Below are positions 1 through 9,402 of a stretch of 43,247 nt of DNA, in pieces. The translations under genes were made by a program, and so were the position numbers. The notes under the pieces are model-generated. The model worked only from the letters and a program-made list of their open reading frames with translations, was not told the origin of the DNA and searched no databases. The DNA is from Oceaniradius stylonematis (lineage in GTDB: Bacteria > Pseudomonadota > Alphaproteobacteria > Rhizobiales > Rhizobiaceae), in assembly GCF_003149475.2 (NCBI RefSeq), contig NZ_QFWV02000004.1, positions 187,351-230,597 on the forward strand, written 5' to 3'. Position 1 is the first letter of the stretch. Every line of letters starts with the position of its first letter.

Positions 1-1706
1 AGCAGGACGCGCTGCAGATGATGACGACGGGCCAGAATTTGAAGCCCGCGCGCGCCAAGGCGATGGGCCTGATCGATGAGATCGCGCCGCCCAAAAAGCT
101 GGTCGATGCGGCCAAAAAGATGATCAAGGACGGTCTCAAGCCGGTCCAGCCCTGGGACGAGAAGGGCTTCAAGCTGCCCGGCGGCAAGGTCTATTCGCCC
201 GCCGGCGCCAATGTCTGGCCGGCGGCGTCAGCCATCCTGCGGCGCGAGACGCACATGAACTATCCGGGCGCCGCGGCGATCCTCAAATGCGTCTATGAAG
301 GGCTTCTGGTGCCGTTCGACGTGGGCCTGACGATCGAGCAGCGCTATTTCACCCAGGTGCTGCAGTCGCGGGAAGCGGGCGCGATGCTGCGCTCGATCTT
401 CGTGTCGCTGCAGGAACTCAACAAGGGCGCGCGGCGTCCCGATGACGTCAAGCCGACGAAGTTCAAGAAGATCGGCGTTCTGGGCGCCGGTTTCATGGGC
501 GCGGGCATCGCCTATGTCACGGCCAGGGCCGGCATTCCGGTCGTGCTGCTCGACCGCGACATGGAAGCGGCCGCAAAGGGCAAGGCCCATTCGGAAGGGC
601 TGCTCAAGAAGGCCATGCAAAAGGGCCGGACGACGCAGGCCGATGCGGACAAGCTGCTGTCGCTGATCACGCCGACGGCCGATTATGCGGACTTCGACGG
701 CTGCGACCTGATCATCGAGGCGGTGTTCGAGGATTCCGGCGTCAAGAAGGCCGCGACCGAGCAGGCGGAGGCGGTGATCAAGCGCACGACCGTGTTCGCC
801 TCCAATACCTCGACCATTCCGATCACCGATCTGGCGAAGAATTCGGTGCGGCCGAAGAACTTCATCGGCATCCACTTCTTCTCGCCGGTCGACAAGATGA
901 TGCTGGTCGAGATCATCATGGGCAAGCGGACATCCGGCAAGGCGCTGGCGGTGGCCATGGACTATGTCCGGGCCATCAAGAAGACGCCGATCGTCGTCAA
1001 CGACACGCGCGGCTTCTATGTGAACCGCTGCGTGCTGCGCTACATGTCCGAAGCCTACAACATGCTGATCGAGGGCGTGCCGCCGGCGATGATCGAGAAT
1101 GCGGCGAAGATGGCCGGCATGCCGGTCGGCCCGCTGTCGCTCAATGACGAGACGGCGATCGACCTTTCGCAGAAGATCCTCAAGCAGACCGTGCGCGATC
1201 TGGGCGACAAGGCGGTCGATCCGCGCCATATCGAACTGGTCGACACGATGATCGAAACCCATGGCCGGCTCGGACGCAAGAACGGCAAGGGCTTTTACGA
1301 CTACCCCGAAAAGCCCGCCAAAAAGCATCTGTGGCCCGAGCTCAAGGACATGTATCCGCAACAGGACGCCGATGCGATCGATTTCGAGGAGCTGAAAGAG
1401 CGGTTCCTCTACACGATCGCGCTCGAGGCGGCCCGCGTGATGGGCGAAGGCATCGTCACCGACCCGCGCGAGGCCGATGTCGGTTCGATCCTGGCGATCG
1501 GCTTTGCGCCCTATACGGGCGGCACGCTGAGCTACATTGACGGGATCGGGGCCGAGGCTTTCGTCGCCCGCGCCAAGCAGCTTCAGAAGAAGTACGGGGC
1601 CCAGTTCAAGCCGCCGCGCGTTCTGACCGACATGGCCAAGACCGGCGAGACCTTCTACCAGCGGTTCAATCCCTATCCGGAACTGGACAAGGCCGACGCC
1701 GCCTGA
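1..1706 (+). CDS. fadJ: Fatty acid oxidation complex alpha subunit (enoyl-CoA hydratase / 3-hydroxyacyl-CoA dehydrogenase), 5'-truncated by window
   Basis: Multifunctional beta-oxidation enzyme that hydrates enoyl-CoA and oxidises L-3-hydroxyacyl-CoA with NAD in the cytoplasm. The frame is open back to base 3, upstream of the first ATG at 18, so the gene begins outside the window and about 567 residues are visible; family members have about 700-740. The first ~140 residues are the tail of the crotonase domain. The NAD-binding site GAGFMGAG is encoded near 483-506, the substrate loop HFFSP with its catalytic-region His near 873, and the FYVNR segment of the second dehydrogenase domain near 1016. 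Two C-terminal 3HCDH domains follow. The gene ends 25 bp before a bidirectional terminator. fadB and fadJ cannot be separated from this fragment; family assignment is firm. Confidence 0.93.
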   Translation, partial: QDALQMMTTGQNLKPARAKAMGLIDEIAPPKKLVDAAKKMIKDGLKPVQPWDEKGFKLPGGKVYSPAGANVWPAASAILRRETHMNYPGAAAILKCVYEGLLVPFDVGLTIEQRYFTQVLQSREAGAMLRSIFVSLQELNKGARRPDDVKPTKFKKIGVLGAGFMGAGIAYVTARAGIPVVLLDRDMEAAAKGKAHSEGLLKKAMQKGRTTQADADKLLSLITPTADYADFDGCDLIIEAVFEDSGVKKAATEQAEAVIKRTTVFASNTSTIPITDLAKNSVRPKNFIGIHFFSPVDKMMLVEIIMGKRTSGKALAVAMDYVRAIKKTPIVVNDTRGFYVNRCVLRYMSEAYNMLIEGVPPAMIENAAKMAGMPVGPLSLNDETAIDLSQKILKQTVRDLGDKAVDPRHIELVDTMIETHGRLGRKNGKGFYDYPEKPAKKHLWPELKDMYPQQDADAIDFEELKERFLYTIALEAARVMGEGIVTDPREADVGSILAIGFAPYTGGTLSYIDGIGAEAFVARAKQLQKKYGAQFKPPRVLTDMAKTGETFYQRFNPYPELDKADAA

Positions 1707-1730
1707 CGCAGGCGTCCCTGATCAATCAAC

Positions 1731-1757
1731 AAAGCCCGGCGCTAGCGCCGGGCTTTT
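1731..1757. terminator. Bidirectional rho-independent terminator between fadJ and the RNA helicase gene
   Basis: AAAGCCCGGCGC is followed by TA and then its exact inverted copy, giving a 12-bp stem with T-runs on both strands (TTTT on plus, TTTGTTG on minus). It lies between two convergent genes, 25 bp after the fadJ stop and 21 bp from the helicase stop, so it probably ends transcription from both sides. Confidence 0.9.
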
Positions 1758-1777
1758 CGTTTGGCGACGGGCCCGGT

Positions 1778-3118
1778 TCACATTGCCGTGGCGGCGCGGC
1801 GTGTCCTCTTGCCACCGCGGAACGGTTTGCCGGGCTTGCCGCGCATCGGGCCGCGGCCAGCGGGCTTGCCGCCATCGCCCTGTCCGCGCGCATGGGCCCC
1901 GGGCTTGCCCCGGGCGCCGTTGCGGCGCGGGCCGCGCTGTCCCTGACGCGCGCCGGCATCCTTCTTGGCTTGTCGCGCTTCGCTGGCGTTGGCCCGCTCG
2001 CCACTGACAACCGGGATCGGACGGCCGATCAGCCGTTCAATATCGGCGAACAGATGGGTTTCGTGCGGTCCGCAAAAGGCGACCGCCTCACCCTCGGCGC
2101 CGGCGCGGGCCGTGCGGCCGATGCGGTGCACATAGTTCTCGGCCACCTCGGGCAGATCGAAATTGAAGACGTGGGTGACGCCGGAGATGTCGATACCGCG
2201 CGCCGCCACATCGGTCGCGACCAGGACGCGGATCTCGCCGTTGCGGAACGCCTTGATGGCGCGCTCGCGCTGGCCCTGGCTCTTGTTGCCGTGGATGGAT
2301 CCAGCCTCGAACCCGGCGGCGACAAGCTGCTTCTTGAGCTTTTCGGCACCGTGCTTGGTGCGGGCGAAGACCAGCGACAGCGAACCCGGTTCGGCAGCCA
2401 AAAGATCGCTCAGAAGCGCGACCTTGCCGGCCTGGGCGACATGGTGGACGCTCTGGCGCACCTTGTCGGCGGGCTTGCCGGGCGGCGACACCTCGACGCG
2501 CACCGGATCGCTCAGGTAGGTCGCGGCGAGCGTATTCATCTGCTTGGGCATGGTCGCCGAAAACAGAAGCGTCTGCCGCTTGGGCGAGACCAGCTTGGCG
2601 ATCTGCTGAAGCGGCTTGATGAAGCCCAGATCGAGCATCTGGTCGGCTTCGTCGAGGACCAGATACTGGACCTGATCGAGTCGGACGGCCTTGCGCGCGA
2701 CCAGATCGAGAAGACGGCCGGGCGTGGCGATCAGAATGTCGGTGCCGCGCGAGAGCTTGTGGGCCTGGGCGCGGATGGACGCGCCGCCGACCACCGTCTC
2801 GACACGCAGGTGCGTGTCGCGCAGGAAGCCGCGCACATTGGTGCCGATCTGGTTGGCCAGTTCGCGCGTCGGCGCCAGCACCAGGGCGCGCGCGGTGCGC
2901 GGCTCGGGGCGCGAGCCGACCGGGATCAGACGGTGGATGAGCGGCAGGCTGAACGCCGCCGTCTTGCCGGTGCCGGTCTGGGCGAGGCCCATCAGGTCGC
3001 GGCCTTCCAGAAGATGCGGAATGGCCTGCGCCTGGATCGGCGTCGGTATCGTCAGCTCGAGCTTTTCGAGCGTCTTGCAGATGACGGGCGCAAGGCCCAG
3101 CTTAGAAAATTGCGTCAA
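1778..3118 (-). CDS. rhlE: DEAD-box RNA helicase, RhlE-like
   Basis: ATP-dependent RNA helicase, likely acting in ribosome assembly or RNA turnover. The helicase motifs appear in order: Q-motif TPIQAQAIP, Walker A AQTGTGKT, PTRELANQ, DEAD, SAT, ARGID and HRIGRTARAG. The last ~75 residues are a Gly/Arg/Lys-rich tail typical of RNA-binding extensions. I place the start at TTG 3118, which gives MTQFSKLGL and has an AAAGG ribosome site 8-9 bases upstream. In-frame ATGs at 3160 and 3172 would add 14-18 residues that do not look like the family N-terminus. The gene is convergent with fadJ. The symbol is by family resemblance only, since alphaproteobacteria carry several paralogues. Confidence 0.88.
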   Translation of the reverse strand: MTQFSKLGLAPVICKTLEKLELTIPTPIQAQAIPHLLEGRDLMGLAQTGTGKTAAFSLPLIHRLIPVGSRPEPRTARALVLAPTRELANQIGTNVRGFLRDTHLRVETVVGGASIRAQAHKLSRGTDILIATPGRLLDLVARKAVRLDQVQYLVLDEADQMLDLGFIKPLQQIAKLVSPKRQTLLFSATMPKQMNTLAATYLSDPVRVEVSPPGKPADKVRQSVHHVAQAGKVALLSDLLAAEPGSLSLVFARTKHGAEKLKKQLVAAGFEAGSIHGNKSQGQRERAIKAFRNGEIRVLVATDVAARGIDISGVTHVFNFDLPEVAENYVHRIGRTARAGAEGEAVAFCGPHETHLFADIERLIGRPIPVVSGERANASEARQAKKDAGARQGQRGPRRNGARGKPGAHARGQGDGGKPAGRGPMRGKPGKPFRGGKRTRRAATAM

Positions 3119-3676
3119 GAATTTTGCCTTTCGTGGCAGCGGCCCGCACGGGGCCGCCATGAAGATATGCATGAAGGGTCGGCCAGCCGGAATGGCAGGC
3201 GTCGCCGCGGATCGGTTGCAGCCAAGGCTCGCTTCCGGCCGAATGCCGTCAAAGCCGCCTGACCGGCAGTACCCCCGCGTGAATTGGGAAACCTGGTGGA
3301 CAATGCGCCGCCTTGTTCAACGTGCCATCATGGCGCGCGGCGTATCACGGAAGTTGCGGCTGAAAGCCCCGGAGGCGATCCATGTCGCCTGCGGCTGCTC
3401 ACGCGGCAGCCAACTCCGATACCGCGCATATCGGCGTGCGGCGCAACAAAGTCAAGCGCGATCGACCGCTCAGCGATGCGGGCAGGACGCGATTCGTCTT
3501 GAAACCGCAACAAAGCTGTGTTCATGATTTGGTTCTATCGAGAGTTTCGGCCGATCGGAAACAGCCTAACCGCCGCGCAAAAAGAAGCGACACGCCTAGT
3601 CCTTTCCCCAGACATCGATGACCAACGGCGGGCTTGCCCGCCACCCCTATGCAGACCGTCTTGAAAGGACATGACG
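3119..3676. other. Non-coding interval between the helicase and cold-shock genes, with a GC hairpin before cspA
   Basis: No convincing gene is seen in this 558-bp divergent interval. Short open frames here have no ribosome sites or recognisable composition. It must hold the promoters of the helicase and of the cold-shock gene. A perfect hairpin (GGCGGG, loop CTTG, CCCGCC; 3627-3642) sits 35 bases before the cold-shock start and has no T-run, so it is more likely a 5' UTR structure than a terminator. Long structured leaders are common on cspA-family mRNAs; that link is inference. Confidence 0.5.
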
Positions 3677-3886
3677 ATGGCGAGCGGAACGGTAAAATGG
3701 TTCAACACCACCAAGGGCTATGGCTTCATCGCGCCCGATGAGGGCGGCAACGATGTGTTCGTGCACATCTCCGCCGTGCAGCGTTCGGGCATGGAGACGC
3801 TGTCGGAGGGCCAGAAGGTCTCCTACGAACTGGTCACCGACCAGCGGACCGGCAAGACGGCCGCCGGCAACCTCGTCGCGCAGTAG
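3677..3886 (+). CDS. cspA: Cold-shock protein (CspA family)
   Basis: Single cold-shock domain of 69 residues that binds single-stranded RNA/DNA as an RNA chaperone. Both RNP motifs are present: KGYGFIAP (RNP1) and VFVHISAV (RNP2), with the opening GTVKWFN typical of the family. I chose ATG 3677 (MASGTVKWF) over ATG 3671 because the AAAGGA ribosome site at 3664-3669 is 7 bases from the former and only 1 from the latter. It is monocistronic, with a long upstream interval and a hairpin at 3627-3642. Alphaproteobacteria usually carry several Csp copies, and cold induction cannot be judged from sequence. Confidence 0.95.
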   Translation: MASGTVKWFNTTKGYGFIAPDEGGNDVFVHISAVQRSGMETLSEGQKVSYELVTDQRTGKTAAGNLVAQ

Positions 3887-3954
3887 GCGCAACCCTTCAC
3901 GTGAAACACTGGCCGACCTGCCCCAAAGGGCGGGCGGCTTCGTTCAAAGATGCC

Positions 3955-4200
3955 TCAGCGGCGGCGGCGTCCCTGTTCGCGCCGGTCGGCGTCGTCGCGG
4001 AAGGCCGGCAGTGCGCTGAAGTCCGGCTTTTCCCGACTCGATCGCACGCGCACCGGCCGGTGCATTGCGCGATTGTGCAGGTGACGCGTGATCAGCGCCA
4101 GAAAGGTTGCAACGCTGAACGCTACCATCCAGTGCGCGCCACCGATATACCCCAGAACGTTGAACAAGGTGAAGTCGACAAAGAAGTTCGTGCTGCTCAT
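3955..4200 (-). CDS. Small membrane protein of unknown function
   Basis: An 81-residue protein I do not recognise. Residues ~5-40 are hydrophobic (VDFTLFNVLGYIGG then WMVAFSVATFLALITRHL) and can form one or two membrane helices. The second half is basic and ends in RRR. ATG 4200 (MSSTNFF) has GGAGAAAGCC directly upstream; ATG 4212 would use that same GGAG as coding sequence, so 4200 is preferred. It is convergent with cspA, 68 bp away. The hydrophobic pattern and ribosome site argue for a real gene; no function can be inferred. Confidence 0.6.
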   Translation of the reverse strand: MSSTNFFVDFTLFNVLGYIGGAHWMVAFSVATFLALITRHLHNRAMHRPVRVRSSREKPDFSALPAFRDDADRREQGRRRR

Positions 4201-4585
4201 GGCTTTCTCCATCTGATGCGAGCAACCCTCGGCTCGTTGCGCCCGTCCCGATGATCTGCCGAACCGTGTCTCCGGCCCTTATACCAAAGTAGTATGCCAT
4301 AGATGGGGCGCCTTGCGGATCGCCCAGGCCTGCAGAAATGCTGAAATTTTCATCAAATCCGCATATTTGAGCTGCGTCATGCCTACTTTCTCGGCGTAAT
4401 CACACGCCAGACAGGCCATATGTGCGTCGTCCGACAGGGATCGCACCGATCGGTCCCTTGAGGGATTCGCTGACAGGGGCCTTTTGCTCTTCGGTCATCC
4501 GGCCCGATCGGACGATGCGAGTCACGGCTTGCGGGACCGCCTCGATGAAGGTATTTATTCCTTTGAACCCACCGGCCGAAGCATC
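4201..4585. other. Divergent promoter region between the small membrane protein and the S24 regulator
   Basis: A 385-bp interval in which I find no gene. It is locally AT-richer (around 4280-4390) than the coding flanks, as expected for two divergent promoters. A short imperfect dyad (ATAC-N7-GTAT, 4281-4295) could be an operator but is too short to rely on. Confidence 0.4.
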
Positions 4586-5263
4586 ATGTCGCCACTTTCC
4601 CACGAGCAGGTCTGGGCCGCCATCGACCGGCTGGCGGAGCGCCACGACCTGTCACCGTCGGGCCTTGCCAAACGCGCGGGGCTCGATTCGACGACGTTCA
4701 ACAAGTCCAAGCGCTTTGCCGCCGACGGCCGGGCACGCTGGCCGTCGACCGAATCACTGGCCAAGGTGATGGAAGCCACCGGCGCGTCGATGGACGAACT
4801 GGTCGCGCTGATGGTGCCCGGCCGCTACGAAACCGGCTTTTCCGAGCCCGGCGCGGCGGATTATGCCCCGCCGTCCCGCCGGATACCGCTGCTGGGCATG
4901 GCGCAGGCCGGCGCCGGCGGTTTTTTCGACGCGGACGGGTTTCCCGCCGGCGAAGGGTGGGACGATGCCGCGTTCCCCGATGCGGGGCTGGGCGCCGACG
5001 TCTATGCGCTGGAGATCGCCGGCGATTCCATGCTGCCGCTTTATCGCGACGGCGACACGATCATCGTCTCGCCGGCAGCTTCGATGCGGCGCGGCGACCG
5101 TGTCGTCGTCAAGACGCATGGCGGCGAAGTGATGGCCAAGATCCTCAAGCGGCAGAGCGCCGGCACGGTGGAACTGGCGTCGGCCAATCCCGACCATGCG
5201 GACCGGACGCTCGACCGCAGCGAGATCGCATGGATCGCGCGCATCCTGTGGGCCAGTCAGTAG
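4586..5263 (+). CDS. HTH regulator with S24 (LexA/CI-like) peptidase domain
   Basis: A 225-residue regulator. The N-terminal ~75 residues form a helix-turn-helix (LAKRAGLDSTTFNKSKR). The C-terminal half is a peptidase S24 fold with the catalytic Ser in GDSMLP and the Lys in VVVKTHGG. An Ala-Gly pair in the hinge (GMAQAGAGG) matches the kind of site cut in LexA/CI proteins. Such proteins are DNA-binding repressors, some inactivated by RecA-stimulated self-cleavage. ATG 4586 is chosen because the domain starts there; the 34 extra upstream codons are not domain-like. The gene is convergent with lysK, 3 bp apart. No phage genes are nearby, so it is probably a resident chromosomal regulator. Confidence 0.87.
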   Translation: MSPLSHEQVWAAIDRLAERHDLSPSGLAKRAGLDSTTFNKSKRFAADGRARWPSTESLAKVMEATGASMDELVALMVPGRYETGFSEPGAADYAPPSRRIPLLGMAQAGAGGFFDADGFPAGEGWDDAAFPDAGLGADVYALEIAGDSMLPLYRDGDTIIVSPAASMRRGDRVVVKTHGGEVMAKILKRQSAGTVELASANPDHADRTLDRSEIAWIARILWASQ

Positions 5264-5266
5264 CGG

Positions 5267-6943
5267 TCAGGCCGCGGCGTCGCCGGCGAGTTCGCCGCCG
5301 AGCGCCCTGTCGATCAGCGCGCGCGTCTCGTCGATCCCGTAGAGCGCGATGAACGAGCCCAGCCGCGGCCCGCGTTCCTGGCCCAGCAGCACGCGGTAGA
5401 GCGCATTGAACCAGTCACCCGTCACGGCGGGCTTGCCTTCCGGGCTTTTCTTGGCCGGGTCCTGATAGCGCTCGAACGCCCGGCCGACATCGAGAAGCGC
5501 ATCCTGGATCGCCGCTCCGTCCGACGCCTTGTCGGCCGACAGGGCAGCCAGCGCGTCCGACAGATCGGCGAGCGCCTGTCTTTCGATATCGTCGGGCGCA
5601 TGAAAGCGCTTGGACGGGCGCACGAAATCCTCGAAATAGCGGATGGCGTGGCCGGCCAGCGCGTCGAGCTGCGGATGCGTCTGGGCGGTGACGCCCGGCG
5701 CATAACGCGAGATGAAGCCCCAGAGCACGTCGCGGTTCTCGGCATTCGAAGCGCTGACCAGATTGAGCAGCATCGCGAACGGAACCGGCATGTCCGCTTC
5801 GGGCGGATTGCCGGCATGGATGTGCCAGACCGGATTGGACAGGCGCGCGGCGGCATCCTGGCCGCCATAGGCAGACAGAAAGCTGAAATATTCGTCGACC
5901 GCCTTGGGGATCACATCGAAATAAAGCCGCTTGGCCGTGCGCGGCTTCTGGAACATGAAGAGTGCCAGGCTTTCGGCGGGCGCATAGGTCAGCCACTCGT
6001 CGATGGTCAGTCCGTTGCCTTTGGACTTGGAGATCTTCTCGCCCTTGTCATCGAGAAACAACTCGTAGACGAAATGCTCCGGCGGGCGTCCGCCCAGGAT
6101 CGCGCAGATGCGGTCATAGATGACCGCATTGGTCTGGTGATCCTTGCCGAACATCTCGAAATCGACGCCGAGCGCGGCCCAGCGCATGCCAAAATCGGGC
6201 TTCCACTGCATCTTCACGCCGCCGCCGGTGACCGGCAGCGTCGTCTCGGTGCCGTCCTCGTCGTCGAAGGTGATCGTGCCGGCCCTGGCATCGACATGCT
6301 TCATCGGGACATAGAGGACGCGGCCTGTCTTGGGCGAGATCGGCAGGAAGGGGCTGTAGGTTGCCTGCCGCTCCTCCCCGAGCGTCGGCAGCATCACCGC
6401 CATGATCTCGTCGAACCGCTCACAGGCGGTCAGCAGAACCGGGTCGAACCGGCCGGAGGTATAATAGTCGGTCGCGCTGGCGAACTCATAGTCGAAGCCG
6501 AACGTGTCGAGGAACCGTCGCAGCATGGCATTGTTGTGGTGGCCGAAGCTCTCATAATCGCCGCCGAACGGGTTTGGCACGGCGGTCAGCGGCTTATGCA
6601 GATGCGGCTCGAGCGCCGCGCGGTCGGGCACGTTGTCTGGGATCTTGCGCATGCCGTCCATGTCGTCGGAAAAGCACAGGAGCCGCGTCGGCACGGTGTC
6701 GCCGGTCAGGACCCGAAACGCGTGGCGCACCATGGTGGTGCGCGCCACTTCGCCGAACGTGCCGATATGCGGCAGGCCGGACGGACCGTAGCCGGTCTCG
6801 AACAGGACCGTCTCCGGATAACCGGTCTTCTCATAGCGCTTGATGATCTTGCGTGCTTCCTCGAAGGGCCACGCCCTGGACTTGGCGGCGGCTTCAGCGA
6901 TGGCCGGATCGAGATCGGAGGGCGGCAGCGGGGCGGCGCTCAT
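5267..6943 (-). CDS. lysK: Lysyl-tRNA synthetase, class I (archaeal type)
   Basis: Charges tRNA-Lys with lysine using ATP. It has the class I signatures: a HIGH-type motif HIGTF near residue 58 and a KMSKS-type motif KISKSKGN near residue 303, in a protein of 558 residues, normal for the family. Start ATG 6943 (MSAAPLPP) has GAGGA 7 bases upstream; the open frame runs on to 7411 but that extension is unrelated in composition. The class I enzyme is the archaeal form that also occurs in most alphaproteobacteria, replacing the class II LysS/LysU found in most bacteria. It is divergent from the TerB-like gene. Confidence 0.96.
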   Translation of the reverse strand: MSAAPLPPSDLDPAIAEAAAKSRAWPFEEARKIIKRYEKTGYPETVLFETGYGPSGLPHIGTFGEVARTTMVRHAFRVLTGDTVPTRLLCFSDDMDGMRKIPDNVPDRAALEPHLHKPLTAVPNPFGGDYESFGHHNNAMLRRFLDTFGFDYEFASATDYYTSGRFDPVLLTACERFDEIMAVMLPTLGEERQATYSPFLPISPKTGRVLYVPMKHVDARAGTITFDDEDGTETTLPVTGGGVKMQWKPDFGMRWAALGVDFEMFGKDHQTNAVIYDRICAILGGRPPEHFVYELFLDDKGEKISKSKGNGLTIDEWLTYAPAESLALFMFQKPRTAKRLYFDVIPKAVDEYFSFLSAYGGQDAAARLSNPVWHIHAGNPPEADMPVPFAMLLNLVSASNAENRDVLWGFISRYAPGVTAQTHPQLDALAGHAIRYFEDFVRPSKRFHAPDDIERQALADLSDALAALSADKASDGAAIQDALLDVGRAFERYQDPAKKSPEGKPAVTGDWFNALYRVLLGQERGPRLGSFIALYGIDETRALIDRALGGELAGDAAA

Positions 6944-7114
6944 GGCGGTTCCTCGGCAGACAATGGCGGCGGAAAGCCGGTTCAATAGGTCATGAAGACG
7001 GCAATGGGAAGTGGGCCGCCGGCGCTCAATGCGACAAAGGGCGGGCCTCTTGCCGCTTGCGCTGCCGGAGCGGCAAACATACAGACGGAGCGACACGAAA
7101 CAGGAAATCGAACG

Positions 7115-7534
7115 ATGGCGAAGATCGATGAGGCCCGGGCGCTGATCTACATCATGGTCACGGTGGCGGCGGCGGATGCGCGGCTGTCGGATCGCGAACT
7201 GAACCGGATCGGCGTGATCACCGACACGCTGCCGATCTTCGAAGGCATCGACCGCGATGTCCTGGTCGAACAGGCCAACAATTGCACCGCCATACTCGAG
7301 GAGGAAACCGGCCTCGAGACGATCCTGACCATGGTTCACGACACGATCCCGCAAAGACTGTACGAGACCGCCTATGCGGTGGCCGTCGAGATCGCCGCCG
7401 CCGACCTGCATGTGGAGCAGGAAGAACTACGGTTCCTGCAGATGCTGCGCGATGCGCTCGATCTCGATGCGCTGGTCATCGCCGCCATCGAACATTCGGC
7501 GCGGGTGCGCTTCCGGCTGCCCTCACAATCGTAA
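7115..7534 (+). CDS. TerB-family (tellurite resistance-like) protein
   Basis: A 139-residue, all-helical, acidic cytoplasmic protein. Two copies of the TerB signature are visible: [13 protein letters not shown] near residue 14 and [14 protein letters not shown] near residue 93, each with the Asp and downstream Glu that bind metal in TerB. The function of stand-alone TerB proteins is unsettled; no other ter genes are present here, so tellurite resistance should not be assumed. ATG 7115 has AGGAAA 7 bases upstream. The next gene follows 82 bp later on the same strand and may be co-transcribed. Confidence 0.8.
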   Translation: MAKIDEARALIYIMVTVAAADARLSDRELNRIGVITDTLPIFEGIDRDVLVEQANNCTAILEEETGLETILTMVHDTIPQRLYETAYAVAVEIAAADLHVEQEELRFLQMLRDALDLDALVIAAIEHSARVRFRLPSQS

Positions 7535-7616
7535 GCGGTGGAGCGAAACGCTCACGCCATTGTGCCCGATGGCCGCGTTGACCGGCGCGCGGCGACGCGC
7601 CATCTGTTGGCTGGTG

Positions 7617-8459
7617 ATGGAAAACGAACCGCAAATACGTCTGGCCGCCTTCATCGCGATCTTCGCCGCCATGGCCGCGTTCGAATTGTGGGCGCCGCGG
7701 CTGGAACGGCCGGAAATGGCCGGCGCGCTGAAATCGCGCCGCTGGTTCGTCAACCTGTCGATGGTCGTCATCTCGTCGGTCTGTCTGCGGATCATCTTTC
7801 CGGCAGCGGCCGTCGGCACAGCGCTTTTTGCAGAACAACAGGGGTGGGGCCTGTTCAACGCCACCGGCGTTCCGGTCGTCCTCGCCGGGCTGATCGCCTT
7901 CATCGTGCTCGATTTCGCGGTGTGGCTCGAACATCTGGTCAGCCACAAATGGCCGCTGCTCTGGCGCATCCACCGAATGCACCATTCCGACCAGGGGTTC
8001 GACCTGACGACGGCGCTGCGCTTTCATCCGCTGGAGATCGTCATCTCGATGCTCTGGAAGGCGGCTGTCATCATCGCGCTTGGGGCGCCCGCGGTCGCGG
8101 TGCTGGTTTTCGAGATCGTGCTCAACGGCATGGCGATGTTCAACCACGCCAATGCGCGCCTGCCGCTGAAGCTTGACCGGGTCGTCCGGGCCTTGTTCGT
8201 GACGCCCGACATGCACCGGGTCCATCATTCGGTCGTACCGCGCGAAACCGACAGCAATTACGGCTTCAACCTGTCGGTCTGGGACCGGCTGCTCGGCACC
8301 TACACCGATCAGCCGGCCGCCGGCCATGACGGCATGCGGATCGGCCTGACCGATTTCGACGGGCCGCAAACCTCCAATCTGGGTTGGGCGCTGCTTCTGC
8401 CGTTTCGGTACGGCGGCACGCGGTCCGGTCAGGACCCGAACGGGTCGATCGGGAAGTAG
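7617..8459 (+). CDS. Fatty acid hydroxylase / sterol desaturase family membrane protein
   Basis: Integral membrane di-iron enzyme family. The histidine boxes are HLVSH, HRMHH and HRVHH, set among four or so hydrophobic segments (for instance residues 8-24, 46-66 and 82-104). The reaction may be hydroxylation or desaturation of a lipid; the substrate cannot be told from sequence. ATG 7617 gives MENEPQIRLAAF; a GTG immediately before it and an ATG at 7569 are alternatives. It ends tail-to-tail with the binding-protein gene, overlapping it by 31 bp. Confidence 0.87.
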   Translation: MENEPQIRLAAFIAIFAAMAAFELWAPRLERPEMAGALKSRRWFVNLSMVVISSVCLRIIFPAAAVGTALFAEQQGWGLFNATGVPVVLAGLIAFIVLDFAVWLEHLVSHKWPLLWRIHRMHHSDQGFDLTTALRFHPLEIVISMLWKAAVIIALGAPAVAVLVFEIVLNGMAMFNHANARLPLKLDRVVRALFVTPDMHRVHHSVVPRETDSNYGFNLSVWDRLLGTYTDQPAAGHDGMRIGLTDFDGPQTSNLGWALLLPFRYGGTRSGQDPNGSIGK

Positions 8460-9262
8460 CGGGCGAAAATCTCGGCATAGACGCCGTTCTGCTCGACCGC
8501 CCTGAGCGCCGCGTTGACCGCGTCGAGCAGCGGCTGGTCCTGGGCACGGGTGACCGCCACCATGCCCTGGCCGAGATGGACATCGGACATATAAGGCCCG
8601 GAGACGAACCGGCAGCACTGTTCGGAGGCCGGCGCGGCCAGCCAGAAGGACAAGGTGACGCCATCGCCGAAAACCAGATCGGCCTCGCCGCTCCCGAGCG
8701 CCGCATAGGCGGCCGGCATGTCGGCAACGGGCACCGGTTCGGTCGCCGGGAAATGCGTTTCGAGCATGGCGGCGTGGGCGGATCGCGCCACGACGGCCAC
8801 CTTGCGGCCCTCCAGCGCCCGGGCAAAATCGCCGCCGGGCTGAAAAGCGCGGTTGGCGACGAACCGCGCCGGAAACCTGAAATAGGGTTCGGACAGGCCG
8901 AACCGAAGCCGCTTTTCGGCGCTCGGGGCAGTTCCGGCGAGAATGACCTCGCCACGGCGGCCATCGAGCGCGGGTTCGAGCTCGTCCCAGGGTATCGCCT
9001 GGATTTCACACCGGTCCGTCAGCCCCAGTTCGGCACAGATGGCGCGCGCCAGATCCACATTGAAACCGGTCGGCTTGCGGTTGGCGTCGGCGAAATTGAA
9101 CGGCGGAAAATCGAGACTGGTCAGAAAGCGCAGGCGCGGAATGCCGGCCAAGTCGGGACTGACGATCCGGTAGCCGGGGTCCCAGATGCGCGGCGGTTCG
9201 GCGTGAACGGGTGCGCCCGCGAGCATGGCGAGCCCTGCGGCGGCCAAAGCGGTTCGCGACAT
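8429..9262 (-). CDS. Periplasmic solute-binding protein, family 3 (amino acid type), orphan
   Basis: A 277-residue protein with a signal peptide (MSRTALAAAGLAMLAGAPVHA) and the SBP_bac_3 fold: FLTSLDFPPFNFAD near the N-terminus, FNVDLARAICAELG, and the second-lobe segment EIFARYF. In ABC importers such proteins capture amino acids or related small molecules and deliver them to a permease. No permease or ATPase is adjacent, so it either serves a distant transporter or acts in sensing. ATG 9262 was chosen because the signal peptide begins there; the ribosome site is weak, and an in-frame ATG at 9337 is possible. It is divergent from the glycosyltransferase gene. Confidence 0.85.
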   Translation of the reverse strand: MSRTALAAAGLAMLAGAPVHAEPPRIWDPGYRIVSPDLAGIPRLRFLTSLDFPPFNFADANRKPTGFNVDLARAICAELGLTDRCEIQAIPWDELEPALDGRRGEVILAGTAPSAEKRLRFGLSEPYFRFPARFVANRAFQPGGDFARALEGRKVAVVARSAHAAMLETHFPATEPVPVADMPAAYAALGSGEADLVFGDGVTLSFWLAAPASEQCCRFVSGPYMSDVHLGQGMVAVTRAQDQPLLDAVNAALRAVEQNGVYAEIFARYFPIDPFGS

Positions 9263-9402
9263 CGAAGCAACCCGTTCAGGCGCCCACGACACCCCTGGGG
9301 TTCCGGCGCGTAAATTGAAAATATCCCGAAGCATTGCTCTCAAACACATCGTCGATATAGTGCCGTTTATTCTTTTTGCTTGTGTATTAAAGGCGGCGTG
9401 CG

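Noticed and set aside
228-1361. Long minus-strand open frame (377 codons) opposite fadJ
   Set aside because: It is antisense to a clear gene, His/Arg-rich with no domain, and reflects codon bias in high-GC DNA.
1892-3262. Long plus-strand open frame (456 codons) opposite the RNA helicase
   Set aside because: It is antisense to a gene with all helicase motifs and has low-complexity Gly/Asp/Arg composition.
6944-7411. N-terminal extension of lysK
   Set aside because: It is antisense to the TerB-like gene, and lysK has a good ribosome site at 6943.
7115-7534. Tellurite resistance operon
   Set aside because: Only a lone TerB-like protein is present, with no terC, terD, terE or terZ nearby.
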